Source of the DNA: an uncultured Flavobacteriaceae bacterium
GTDB lineage: Bacteria; Bacteroidota; Bacteroidia; Flavobacteriales; Flavobacteriaceae
Direction of reading: 5' to 3'
DNA length: 64,000 bases
Assembly: GCA_947501845.1 (NCBI GenBank)
Contig: CANMXP010000008.1
Location: 144,782-208,781, forward strand
The translations under genes were made by a program, and so were the position numbers. Each line of letters begins with the position of its first letter. The first letter of the stretch is position 1. The notes beneath the pieces are model-generated. The model searched no databases, was not told the DNA's origin, and saw only the letters and a list, made by a program, of their open reading frames with translations. Of this stretch, positions 56,422-64,000 are shown piece by piece.

Positions 56422-57290
56422 AAGCACATTTTATAAAATTTATTGGGTTCTATATAAATCTAATAAGCTATATTTCTTCAAAATATGCTGCAAAATTAGC
56501 AATCAAATTATTTTCAACACCTCAAAAAGGGCGGCTTAACGAAGCTCAAAACCAATACCTTTCTTCTGCTATCCAAGAAGATATTATTCATGAAAATATT
56601 TCAATAAAAACCTATTACTGGCAAGGCAAGAAAGAAACTATTTTACTAGCTCATGGTTGGGAGAGCAATGCTTTTAGGTGGAAAAGCCTCATTGAAACTT
56701 TAACTGCTTTAGATTACACCATTATTGCTCTCGATGCTCCTGCACATGGTAATTCCAGTGGTAAATTATTCAATGCGCTTCTTTACTCGGAATGCATACA
56801 TGCGGTTGCTAAAAAATTTAAAGTAGATATTTTAATAGGCCATTCCGTTGGAGGTACTGCAACTATTTTTTCTCAATATAAAAAGCAATTGGCATCCATA
56901 AAAAAAATAGTTTCATTAGGTGCTCCTGCAGATTTTGTTGATGTTTTTAAACGCTATGAAACCATGATGGGCTACAATAAAAAAGTTTCCAAAGCAATGG
57001 CCCAGTATGTATTAAAAGAATTCAACCATTTACCTGAATACTATTCTGCTCCAAATTTCGTAAAAGAAATCGAAGCAAAAATATTAGTTATTCACGACAA
57101 GAAAGATAGAATTATACCTTACACAGATGGTTTAAAGTTCAAAAAAAACTACGAAAAGGTACAATTTATTGGCACAAAAGGTTTTGGTCATGGCTTAAAA
57201 AACAACACTGTTTACAATCATATTATCGACTTCTTAAACGCGGAAAATGTTGTACTTTTGAAGCATGGAAGTACAATTAAAACGCATTAA
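56418..57290 (+). CDS. Alpha/beta hydrolase
   Basis: A 290-residue alpha/beta-hydrolase-fold protein with an N-terminal hydrophobic segment (about residues 5-25). The nucleophile elbow is IGHSVGGTA; the oxyanion region is LLAHGWESNAFRW; the acid is in IHDKKDRIIPY and the His in GFGHGLKN, so the triad is complete. Substrate unknown. The last 26 bp overlap the start of rluF in another frame. Confidence 0.9.
   Translation: MKAHFIKFIGFYINLISYISSKYAAKLAIKLFSTPQKGRLNEAQNQYLSSAIQEDIIHENISIKTYYWQGKKETILLAHGWESNAFRWKSLIETLTALDYTIIALDAPAHGNSSGKLFNALLYSECIHAVAKKFKVDILIGHSVGGTATIFSQYKKQLASIKKIVSLGAPADFVDVFKRYETMMGYNKKVSKAMAQYVLKEFNHLPEYYSAPNFVKEIEAKILVIHDKKDRIIPYTDGLKFKKNYEKVQFIGTKGFGHGLKNNTVYNHIIDFLNAENVVLLKHGSTIKTH
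57253..57260 (+). promoter_or_regulatory. -7 box TACTTTTG directly before rluF
   Basis: TACTTTTG fits TAnnTTTG but lies inside the hydrolase gene, only 4 bases before the rluF ATG. If used, the rluF mRNA would have almost no leader. No -33 TTG is visible. Confidence 0.35.
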
Positions 57291-58023
57291 TAAATTTTTA
57301 AGCGAAGTTGGGTATTGTTCTCGTCGTGAAGCCGATAAACTTATTGATGCTGGACGGGTTACTATTAATGGCATTATTCCAGAAATGGGCACAAAAATTG
57401 CCCCAGGAGATATTGTACACGTTGATGGCAAAGAAATTAAAAACAATAAGGAAAGTTTTGTTTATTTAGCTTTCAATAAGCCCGTTGGCATTGTTTGTAC
57501 AACAGATACTTCTGTTGAGAAAGACAATATTATTGACTTTATAAATTACCCGAAACGTATTTTTCCAATTGGAAGGTTAGATAAGCCTAGTGAAGGATTG
57601 ATTCTATTAACAGATGATGGTGATATTGTAAACAAGATTCTACGTGCTAGCAACAATCATGAGAAGGAGTATATTGTAACAGTAGACAAGCCCATATCGC
57701 AAACGTTTATAGCACGTATGTCTGGAGGCATCCCTCTGGCAGAATTAAACCAGGTAACTAAAAAATGTAAAGTTGAAAAACTAAGTACTTACCAATTTAG
57801 AATAATCTTAACCCAAGGCCTAAACAGACAAATTCGTCGTATGTGCGAGTATCTAAACTATGAGGTACAAACACTAAAACGTGTTAGAATAATGAATGTT
57901 AAAATAGATATGCCCATTGGTGAATATAGAGAACTAACAGGGGAAGAACTTGACGAACTTAATAGATTAATTAGTGATTCTACCAAAGAATACCAGAAAG
58001 CACCAAAAAGAATAAAAAGATAA
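57265..58023 (+). CDS. rluF: 23S rRNA pseudouridine(2604) synthase
   Basis: A 252-residue RsuA-family pseudouridine synthase. An N-terminal S4 domain (RINKFLSEVGYCSRREADKL; PGDIVHVDGKEI) is followed by the catalytic domain with FNKPVGIVCTT, the catalytic Asp in FPIGRLDKPSEGLILLT, and GLNRQIRRMCEYLNYEV. The RluF subtype fits by overall length and the C-terminal basic tail. It overlaps the hydrolase gene by 26 bp. Confidence 0.9.
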   Translation: MEVQLKRINKFLSEVGYCSRREADKLIDAGRVTINGIIPEMGTKIAPGDIVHVDGKEIKNNKESFVYLAFNKPVGIVCTTDTSVEKDNIIDFINYPKRIFPIGRLDKPSEGLILLTDDGDIVNKILRASNNHEKEYIVTVDKPISQTFIARMSGGIPLAELNQVTKKCKVEKLSTYQFRIILTQGLNRQIRRMCEYLNYEVQTLKRVRIMNVKIDMPIGEYRELTGEELDELNRLISDSTKEYQKAPKRIKR

Positions 58024-58031
58024 ATTGCAGA

Positions 58032-58194
58032 TCAAATAGAACTCAATATCACATTTCCATTTGGGGCACCTTTAGAAGTGCACAGCTTTTTATAGAGATT
58101 CTACCGAGTTATCTGCAATGAAGTTAGATATACTAATGAATGGCTCTTGGTGTGGATTTAAACTTTTTTGGTCATCAATTAGTTGTATTGGGTC
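58032..58194 (-). pseudogene. Frameshifted gene remnant downstream of rluF
   Basis: On the minus strand one frame reads DPIQLIDDQKSLNPHQEPFI, then SISNFIADNSVESL to a stop at 58090-58092. The other frame continues the same reading as LYKKLCTSKGAPNGNVILSS to a TGA at 58032. A single-base shift at about 58095 would join them. There is no start codon. Family not recognised; likely the degraded C-terminus of a gene. Confidence 0.45.
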
Positions 58195-58241
58195 TTAAAT
58201 CTTTTAAGGATAATAGGACAATTGTTCGCTAAGCAATTAAT

Positions 58242-58385
58242 TTATTTACAAAAATACACCACCGCAAACAAGAGTCCAAAAAGGCAAATAAGGAGGAAGA
58301 CTAGAAAATCATTCGTTTTTTTTAGTCTATCAATTTCTTCAAATACAGATTTACTTTCTTTAGGCAAATTTGTCATTTTACTCAT
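58242..58385 (-). CDS. Small single-pass membrane protein, 47 residues
   Basis: ATG 58385 opens a 47-residue frame: MSKMTNLPKESKSVFEEIDR, then LKKTNDFLVFLLICLFGLLF and AVVYFCK. A charged amphipathic N-terminus is followed by one clear transmembrane helix (about residues 27-45), an organisation typical of bacterial small membrane proteins. No family known to me. It lies just upstream of the remnant at 58032-58194 on the same strand. Confidence 0.45.
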   Translation of the reverse strand: MSKMTNLPKESKSVFEEIDRLKKTNDFLVFLLICLFGLLFAVVYFCK

Positions 58386-58634
58386 AAGTATATAATTACA
58401 GATAGTTATATATTATAACTAAAATTAGTTATTAATATTATTCATTGTGATTAAAATAATGTCAAGGTATAACGTTTAGGACTGAATAACCATTTCTAAA
58501 AACTTAACAGCTTCACAAACATTCATCTATAATATTTCTGTGAAGACTGAAACTCATTAAAAATTTATAGTTTCAATTAAAAAGATGCCTTTCTCAGGAG
58601 GAATAGCATAACTAACAAAATACTTTTGCTGTTT
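58386..58634. other. Non-coding gap before folD
   Basis: AT-rich, no ORF. CTTCACA and TGTGAAG (about 58511-58550) form a long-looped inverted repeat; I assign no role. Confidence 0.4.
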
Positions 58635-59513
58635 TTATATATTATGTCGCTCTCGAGCTAGCAATGTATTTTTAAGCAGCATAGCTATTGTCATAGGCCC
58701 CACACCTCCTGGTACAGGCGTTATATAACTTGCTTTCTGACTAACATTAGCAAAATCTACATCTCCCACTATTCTATAACCTCTTGGTTTTGTTTCATCG
58801 GTGACCCTGGTAATTCCAACGTCTATAATAACAACATCATCTTTCACCATTTCAGCTTTTAAGAAATTAGGAACTCCCAATGCAGAAATAATAATATCTG
58901 CTTGTGATGTAATTTGAGTGATGTTTTTGGTATGACTATGGGTTAGAGTTACTGTAGAATTTCCTGGGAATCCTTTACGCCCCATTAAAATACTCATAGG
59001 TCTACCTACAATATGAGAACGCCCTATAACAACCGTATGTTTTCCTTTTGTTTCCACACCATAACGGTCTAGTAATTCTAGGATACCAAACGGTGTTGCT
59101 GGAATAAAAGTAGACATATCTAAAGCCATTTTTCCAAAATTAGTAGGATGGAAACCATCAACATCTTTATCTGGGTTTACAGCTAACAATACTTGTTGTT
59201 CATTAATTTGCGGAGGTAACGGCAACTGAACTATAAAACCATCAATCTCAGGGTTTTCGTTAAGTTCTTTTATTTTTTCTAATAATTCAACTTCACTCGT
59301 TGTATTAGACATCTGTACTAAGGTAGACTCGAAACCTACACGTTCACAAGCTTTTACCTTACTACCAACATAGGTTAAACTAGCGCCATCATTCCCAACA
59401 ATAATTGCTGCTAAATGAGGTACTTTCTCTCCTTTGTCTTTTATTTTTTGAACTTCGGCTGCAATTTCATTTTTAATATCATTGCTTATTTTTTTCCCGT
59501 CTAAGATTGTCAT
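58635..59513 (-). CDS. folD: Bifunctional methylene-THF dehydrogenase / methenyl-THF cyclohydrolase
   Basis: A 292-residue one-carbon-metabolism enzyme that interconverts methylene-, methenyl- and formyl-tetrahydrofolate. Motifs: LTYVGSKVKACERVGFES with the catalytic Lys, GFIVQLPLPPQINEQ, the NADP-binding VVIGRSHIVGRPMSIL and the C-terminal TPVPGGVGPMTIAMLL. Normal length. It is separated from ffh by an inserted four-helix-bundle gene and repeats. Confidence 0.96.
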   Translation of the reverse strand: MTILDGKKISNDIKNEIAAEVQKIKDKGEKVPHLAAIIVGNDGASLTYVGSKVKACERVGFESTLVQMSNTTSEVELLEKIKELNENPEIDGFIVQLPLPPQINEQQVLLAVNPDKDVDGFHPTNFGKMALDMSTFIPATPFGILELLDRYGVETKGKHTVVIGRSHIVGRPMSILMGRKGFPGNSTVTLTHSHTKNITQITSQADIIISALGVPNFLKAEMVKDDVVIIDVGITRVTDETKPRGYRIVGDVDFANVSQKASYITPVPGGVGPMTIAMLLKNTLLARERHNI

Positions 59514-59527
59514 TATATATAGTTTTT

Positions 59528-59577
59528 CAGTCGCAGTCTCAGTCGCAGCCTATACTCTACTGCCCTAAACCTACGTG
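59528..59577. repeat. Short tandem repeat between folD and the four-helix-bundle gene
   Basis: CAGTCG CAGTCT CAGTCG CAGCCT units (a 12-base pair repeated twice) decay into ACTCTACTGCCCTAAACCT. Comparable CTG/CAG-rich degenerate sequence flanks the other side of the gene. Confidence 0.7.
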
Positions 59578-59599
59578 TTGTAATTAGTTTTAATATGGA

Positions 59600-59968
59600 T
59601 TATTCAAGATTGACTCCAAATTTTCCTGGATTATTAATCATATAATTTATTAGCTTTCCTATCTCTCTACCTTGCTCTGAAAACCTTGGGTCTACAGGAG
59701 AAATATATTCACAAGCCAATGCAAGATCTAACCATGTATTTGTCTCTGAGTTCTCTCCATCAGCATCAGTAAGTTTACTTATAAAATGTTTAGGGTATCT
59801 TCTTTTTCTATAAGCTTCAGCAATATTAGCGCATACCGATCGGGAACTTCTTCTTATTGGGTCTGCCAATGAATATATTTCCTCTTTTGGAAAAGACTTC
59901 GAAGTATTGAAAATACTCATAGATAAATCAAACGCTTTTTTATATGCTATTAACTGCTTAAAATCCAT
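59600..59968 (-). CDS. Four-helix-bundle protein (23S rRNA intervening-sequence / S23 family)
   Basis: A 122-residue all-helical protein of the IVP/S23 family (relatives are encoded inside 23S rRNA insertions; Avd proteins of diversity-generating retroelements share the fold). Signature: DFKQLIAYKKAFDLSMSIF, SLADPIRRSSRSVCANIAEA and AYRKRRYPKHFISKLTDADG. A Trp-rich third helix follows. Function unknown, probably nucleic-acid binding. It sits between folD and ffh with degenerate repeats on both sides. No reverse transcriptase is nearby. Confidence 0.88.
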   Translation of the reverse strand: MDFKQLIAYKKAFDLSMSIFNTSKSFPKEEIYSLADPIRRSSRSVCANIAEAYRKRRYPKHFISKLTDADGENSETNTWLDLALACEYISPVDPRFSEQGREIGKLINYMINNPGKFGVNLE

Positions 59969-59971
59969 AAT

Positions 59972-60009
59972 ATTTGACTGAAAACTGAGCCTGCAAACTG
60001 GATGCTAGA
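59972..60009. repeat. Degenerate heptamer-like repeat between the four-helix-bundle gene and ffh
   Basis: GACTGAAAACTGAGCCTGCAAACTGGATGCT can be read as drifting 7-base ACTGAAA-like units. It lies immediately after the ffh stop codon and before the four-helix-bundle start. Confidence 0.5.
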
Positions 60010-61338
60010 CTAACGCATTCCCTTCATCATTTGCATCATTTTTTTGCCTCCGCCTCCTTGCATCATTTTCATCATCTTACTCATTTGGTTAAACTGCTTC
60101 AACAATTGATTTATTTCCTGAACAGAAGTTCCTGAACCTTTTCCTATACGTATTTTTCTACTTGAATTGATAATAGATGGATTGCTTCTTTCTTTAGGTG
60201 TCATAGAATGAATGATCGCTTCAATACCTTTAAAAGCATCATCATCAATATCTATATCCTTCATCATTTTTCCAGCACCAGGAATCATGCCCATAAGGTC
60301 TTTCATGTTCCCCATTTTCTTGATCTGCTGAATTTGTTTTAAGAAATCATCGAATCCAAATTGGTTTTTAGCTATTTTCTTCTGAAGTTTACGTGCTTCT
60401 TCTTCATCAAATTGTTCTTGGGCTCTTTCAACTAAAGAAACAACATCACCCATCCCAAGAATACGATCTGCCATACGTGATGGATAGAACACATCAATGG
60501 CCTCCATTTTTTCACCTGTACCGATAAACTTGATTGGTTTATTGACTACAGATTTTATAGAAATTGCCGCACCACCACGTGTATCACCATCTAATTTTGT
60601 TAGGATGACACCATCAAAATTCAAGACATCATTAAAGGCTTTTGCTGTATTAACAGCATCCTGACCTGTCATAGAATCTACAACAAATAACGTTTCTTGT
60701 GGCTGGATAGCCTTGTGAATGTTTGATATCTCGGTCATCATCACCTCATCAACCGCTAAACGACCTGCGGTATCAATAATCACCACATTATGGCCGTTAG
60801 CTTTTGCATGAGCAATACCAGCCTTAGAAATGGCAACAGGATCATTATTACCTCTATCACTAAAAACCTCAACGCCTATTTGATCTCCAACAACATGTAA
60901 TTGATCTATTGCAGCTGGACGATACACATCACAGGCTACCAATAATGGTTTTTTAGTTTTCTTATTTTTAAGATAATTAGCGAGTTTACCAGAAAAAGTA
61001 GTCTTACCAGAACCTTGCAAACCAGACATTAAAATAACACTTGGTGTAGCCGAAAGGTTAATCCCTTCTGCATCGCCTCCCATAAGCTCAGTCAACTCAT
61101 CTTTTACGATTTTAACCATTAACTGTCCAGGCTGTAATGTTGTTAAAACATTTTGACCAAGGGCTTTTTCTTTAACTCTATTTGTAAATTCCTTAGCTAT
61201 TTTAAAGTTAATATCGGCATCAAGTAATGCACGTCGTACTTCCTTTAAAGTCTCAGCTACATTAACCTCTGTAATGCTTCCGTGTCCTTTTAAAACGTGT
61301 AAGGCTTTATCTAATTTATCGCTTAAATTATTAAACAT
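60010..61338 (-). CDS. ffh: Signal recognition particle protein Ffh
   Basis: A 442-residue SRP54 GTPase that binds signal sequences with 4.5S RNA and delivers ribosomes to FtsY. N domain 1-90; G domain with G1 GLQGSGKTTFSGKLA, DVYRPAAIDQL, IDTAGRLAVDE and TKLDGDTRGGAA; Met-rich M domain with RIGKGSGTSVQEIN and a C-terminal tail MMKMMQGGGGKKMMQMMKG. Normal length and start. Confidence 0.97.
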   Translation of the reverse strand: MFNNLSDKLDKALHVLKGHGSITEVNVAETLKEVRRALLDADINFKIAKEFTNRVKEKALGQNVLTTLQPGQLMVKIVKDELTELMGGDAEGINLSATPSVILMSGLQGSGKTTFSGKLANYLKNKKTKKPLLVACDVYRPAAIDQLHVVGDQIGVEVFSDRGNNDPVAISKAGIAHAKANGHNVVIIDTAGRLAVDEVMMTEISNIHKAIQPQETLFVVDSMTGQDAVNTAKAFNDVLNFDGVILTKLDGDTRGGAAISIKSVVNKPIKFIGTGEKMEAIDVFYPSRMADRILGMGDVVSLVERAQEQFDEEEARKLQKKIAKNQFGFDDFLKQIQQIKKMGNMKDLMGMIPGAGKMMKDIDIDDDAFKGIEAIIHSMTPKERSNPSIINSSRKIRIGKGSGTSVQEINQLLKQFNQMSKMMKMMQGGGGKKMMQMMKGMR

Positions 61339-61424
61339 AATTTACTTTTAATTTTAAGAATCGCAAAGTTAATGATTTGAAGCGTATTAATGAAGTGGCT
61401 TATTATAAAAAAACATAATAAAAA

Positions 61425-61454
61425 AAGGCTGTCAAATTATAACTTGACAGCCTT
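61425..61454 (-). terminator. Intrinsic terminator of the repeat lipoprotein
   Basis: Stem AAGGCTGTCAA / TTGACAGCCTT with an 8-base loop; on the minus strand it runs into TTTTTT. It lies 75 bp after the lipoprotein gene and protects ffh from readthrough. Confidence 0.92.
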
Positions 61455-61529
61455 ATAAAGGAGACTTAACTAACTAACCATAAACCGAAAAGATAAGCTT
61501 ATCCTTTTTTAGTCAAAAACAGATTTATA

Positions 61530-63287
61530 TTACCATTCCGCTTGTTCAAGAACAAGAATTCTTTCTACGGCACCATTGGCATCGTAATCTTTTAATTCAA
61601 TTCTATTTTCTGTAATGGATTTTATAACCCATCTGTGGTTAAGATCATCAAATGGTGCTTCAATTCCGAAATGCATTCCAAGGAACAAACCATCATTCCT
61701 ATAAGCTAACCAAGAGCCATCTATAATACCGTCATTCGGATCTACTACTTTTATATAACCACTTTCAAGGAAATCTATAGTATACCCAATAAACTCTTCA
61801 GTGTTATTTACATTTCCGTCTGTGATGTAAGAAGCAACTTCCCATATACCCGCAACAAGAACATCATCAATGTAGTTTACATCTTCATCACCTTCTGGAC
61901 AATGTCTTTTCAATATCATTTTGTTGTTCTCATTTTCAAGTTTGATTAAACCTGGCTCTAAGAAAGTAATTAACCATTCTAGTTTTAAATCTGGTCTTCC
62001 TTCTAAATTAATTTTTAAAACAAAACCAGTATTTCTTACGCCTATTTCATAAGTACCTTCAACTAATTCTCCATTTACTCTAATTTTCACAACATCGTTT
62101 TCAAAGAATTTTAACGGTGTTCCTATATAATCTTTTTCATTATCGGTCCCATCAACACTTAAACGTGCTACTCGCCATAAACATTCTTGTAAATAGTTTT
62201 TAATTCTTTCTTTAGTAATATCAATAACAACATCACAATTTTTCTTCATGATAATTCTGTTGCCTCCAACTTCATAAAGCTTAATTTTTCCATATTCAAT
62301 ATCATAAACAATCCACTCTAAAGTAAAGTCTGCCAGATTCTCAAATTCTAACTTTAAAAGTGCCCCTCTATCGGTTACACGAGTACTCCAAGTACCTGTT
62401 AAAACATCCCCGCCTCTTGCACGCATTACAACAATATTATCCTCTTTAAAGTTTAAGGCATATTCTTTATATTGAGCCGTATTATCTTGATTGTCTCTTT
62501 TAAATTCGTAAACAACCCAAGGACAAATTTTTAAATACTCGTCTAAACGTTCTTTAGTAAAATCGTCATCACCATAATCATTATCATCATCTTCATCACA
62601 AGCATCTTTTGCTTCATTAATAGTACTTTCTAATTCTTCATTATTGTTTACAACAACTGTAGAGCCATCTGCTAAAAGCATGGTTACTGGAAAATTAAGG
62701 CTTGCTAAAACTTCTGCATTTGCAACACGCTTAACAAAACGGTGTAATTCCCTATCATTCTCAACTGTTATAACATCTATAACCTGAAATTCTGTATCGT
62801 AAACTGAAAAAGATATCGGGTACTGAAAATCGATACATTCAATATCATCATCTGGTTCATTTTCATCTCTACACTCCTCAATTAATTTTTCTAAATCGGT
62901 ACGATTATTAAGAACAATCTCTGTGTGATCTGCTAAAATAATAGTAATAGGAAAAACAATGTCTAACTTGTCTTCGTCATCTTCAAATTTATTAAAGATA
63001 GCCTCGATAACTTTATAATCTTCAGTAGAGTCAACAATGATTTCAAGACCATTAACAACAACAGTAACGGGTAGTTCTACAGACAAACAACTTGCTTTGT
63101 CAATAATGTTATCTGCAGATCCGTCCTTGGCAGACGTGGAGCTAATAAAACTTGTTAGCGTAGAATTGGCAACAAGCGCTTCACTTTCAGCAGGAGGTGT
63201 AATTTCTACGGTCTCTTCCTGACATGAAGTGAAGAATAAAAGAGCAAAAAAAGGTATTAATAATAATATTCTCATTTTAGATTTCAT
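61530..63287 (-). CDS. Large acidic lipoprotein built of two kinds of internal repeat
   Basis: A 585-residue lipoprotein (lipobox ending FFTSC, about Cys22). Residues about 65-250 hold four beta units of type FPITIILADHTEIVLNNRTD-LEKLIEEC, separated by Asp/Glu-rich linkers. Residues about 255-580 hold three copies of a lipocalin-like unit (GTWSTRVTDRGALLKLEFEN; GTYEIGVRNTGFVLKINLEG; GSWLAYRNDGLFLGMHFGIE). Probably surface exposed; role unknown. It is divergent from an ECF sigma factor gene 115 bp away. ATG 63287 is chosen because the signal peptide starts there; ATG 63311 is possible. Confidence 0.8.
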   Translation of the reverse strand: MKSKMRILLLIPFFALLFFTSCQEETVEITPPAESEALVANSTLTSFISSTSAKDGSADNIIDKASCLSVELPVTVVVNGLEIIVDSTEDYKVIEAIFNKFEDDEDKLDIVFPITIILADHTEIVLNNRTDLEKLIEECRDENEPDDDIECIDFQYPISFSVYDTEFQVIDVITVENDRELHRFVKRVANAEVLASLNFPVTMLLADGSTVVVNNNEELESTINEAKDACDEDDDNDYGDDDFTKERLDEYLKICPWVVYEFKRDNQDNTAQYKEYALNFKEDNIVVMRARGGDVLTGTWSTRVTDRGALLKLEFENLADFTLEWIVYDIEYGKIKLYEVGGNRIIMKKNCDVVIDITKERIKNYLQECLWRVARLSVDGTDNEKDYIGTPLKFFENDVVKIRVNGELVEGTYEIGVRNTGFVLKINLEGRPDLKLEWLITFLEPGLIKLENENNKMILKRHCPEGDEDVNYIDDVLVAGIWEVASYITDGNVNNTEEFIGYTIDFLESGYIKVVDPNDGIIDGSWLAYRNDGLFLGMHFGIEAPFDDLNHRWVIKSITENRIELKDYDANGAVERILVLEQAEW

Positions 63288-63402
63288 GATTTTTAATTTT
63301 GGGTTAAACATAGCTTTTTGATTATAAAACAGGATAACTTTAAAAATTCCTACCCTGTGTTTTCTTTTTTTTTAATTTAGCACTGCTAATCACCAATAAC
63401 AA

Positions 63403-63918
63403 ATGAGTAAACAACTCCATGAAAACATTTGTGAGGAACATATGTTTTCGTCTATATTTAATAAACACTCTAAAGATTTACACAATTTTTTATACTATAA
63501 GTTTGGTGAATTACTAAACCCAAAAGATAAAGTACAGGAAGCTTTTGTTAAACTCTGGGAAAACTGTGCTAAGATTTCTCCAGATAAAGCAAAAAGTTTC
63601 GTGTTTACTACTGCCAATAATTTAATGCTGAATGAAACAGCACACCAAAAGGTTGTTTTAAAGCATCAGCAAACCAAACCTAAAATGTATACTAACGAGA
63701 GCCCTGAGTTTTTAATGCAGGAAAGTGAGTATCATGATAAATTACTAAAAGCATTGGCAAATTTAACGGAAGCCCAACGCGTTGCTTTTATGATGAATCG
63801 TGTAGAAGGAAAACGTTTTAAAGAAATTGCTGCGCTTTTAAATATTTCTACCAAAGCCGTTGAAAAACGTATTTATGGTGCTTTGGAAAAACTACGGAAG
63901 GATATTAAGGAGTTATGA
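63403..63918 (+). CDS. ECF-type RNA polymerase sigma-70 factor
   Basis: A 171-residue sigma factor with region 2 (FSSIFNKHSKDLHNFLYYKF; KDKVQEAFVKLWENC; AKSFVFTTANNLMLNE) and region 4 (ALANLTEAQRVAFMMNRVEG; FKEIAALLNISTKAVEKRIY). No anti-sigma (FecR) gene follows in the window. Its divergent neighbour is the repeat lipoprotein, which may be its target. The stop codon is followed immediately by a heptanucleotide array. Confidence 0.92.
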   Translation: MSKQLHENICEEHMFSSIFNKHSKDLHNFLYYKFGELLNPKDKVQEAFVKLWENCAKISPDKAKSFVFTTANNLMLNETAHQKVVLKHQQTKPKMYTNESPEFLMQESEYHDKLLKALANLTEAQRVAFMMNRVEGKRFKEIAALLNISTKAVEKRIYGALEKLRKDIKEL

Positions 63919-63920
63919 TG

Positions 63921-64000
63921 TTAGATGTTAGATGTTAGATGTTAGATGTTAGATGTTAGATGTTAGATGTTAGATGTTAGATGTTAGATGTTAGATGTTA
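63921..64000. repeat. Heptanucleotide tandem repeat, TTAGATG x11 or more (cut by window edge)
   Basis: Perfect TTAGATG copies run from 2 bases after the sigma-factor stop to the window end (80 bp, 11.4 units). The unit is the reverse complement of the array at 21834-21875, so the same heptamer family occurs twice 42 kb apart. Confidence 0.98.

Noticed and set aside
58183..58395. 70-codon plus-strand ORF after rluF
   Set aside because: TTG start and it lies opposite the better minus-strand small ORF at 58242-58385.
59600..59968. Avd-like gene as part of a diversity-generating retroelement
   Set aside because: No reverse transcriptase, template repeat or variable repeat is found nearby; the IVP/S23 four-helix-bundle family explains the protein.

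Overview
The window looks like chromosomal DNA of a marine-type flavobacterium (Bacteroidota, probably Flavobacteriaceae). The DNA is strongly AT-rich. Genes often carry the Bacteroidota -7 box TAnnTTTG, and Shine-Dalgarno sequences are mostly absent. There is a surface protein with a type IX secretion (T9SS) sorting tail, a fused SecDF, a GatB-AspRS fusion and many flavobacterial families of unknown function. I cannot name the genus or species. I see no tRNA, rRNA, CRISPR array, intact IS element or prophage.

Layout. 1-2.7 kb: end of a trp operon (trpF partial, trpB, trpA), with REP-like palindromes inserted in both intergenic gaps. 2.7-7.5 kb: DUF805 protein, trmL, an AraC regulator, a VOC protein, a methyltransferase, VF530 and an RhlE-type helicase. 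7.6-17.4 kb: M1 peptidase, DNA-glycosylase-like protein, TPR proteins, yaaA, a lipoprotein and an unknown two-gene module (16.2-17.3 kb). 17.4-23.5 kb: rluD and a PASTA protein, divergent from ddl-coaD, then a HEAT protein, heptanucleotide repeats and a SulP transporter. 24-33.3 kb: M14 peptidase, NUDIX, pyrE, birA, rsfS-ftsH, then a LUD-cdsA-psd-ACBP lipid cluster. 33.6-43.5 kb, all minus strand: secDF, a small secreted protein, mdh, an outer-membrane protein, gyrB and a leucine-rich-repeat T9SS cargo protein. 44.1-49.3 kb: the gat operon. 49.4-58 kb: DUF2911, queE, three small secreted proteins, a HerA-like ATPase, a YitT protein, a cupin, a hydrolase and rluF. 58-64 kb: folD, a four-helix-bundle gene set among repeats, ffh, and a repeat-built lipoprotein divergent from an ECF sigma factor, ending in a heptanucleotide tandem array.

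The most interesting part is 44.1-49.3 kb. A 15-codon leader peptide, nine of whose codons are Asn, is followed at once by two mutually exclusive hairpins, an antiterminator and an intrinsic terminator. Downstream lie a GatC-like gene, gatA, and one gene fusing GatB to aspartyl-tRNA synthetase. These enzymes together can make Asn-tRNA(Asn) by charging Asp onto tRNA(Asn) and then amidating it. The leader looks like a ribosome-mediated attenuator that senses the product of the operon, charged Asn-tRNA. The operon would then behave like an amino-acid biosynthetic operon. The sequence elements are directly visible; the regulation is inference.

Other recurring themes are composite inverted REP-like elements (378-456, 9554-9691, 33335-33410, plus a single REP at 1909-1932), heptanucleotide tandem repeats between genes (21.8 kb, 50.1 kb, 63.9 kb), and several gene remnants in the larger intergenic gaps.
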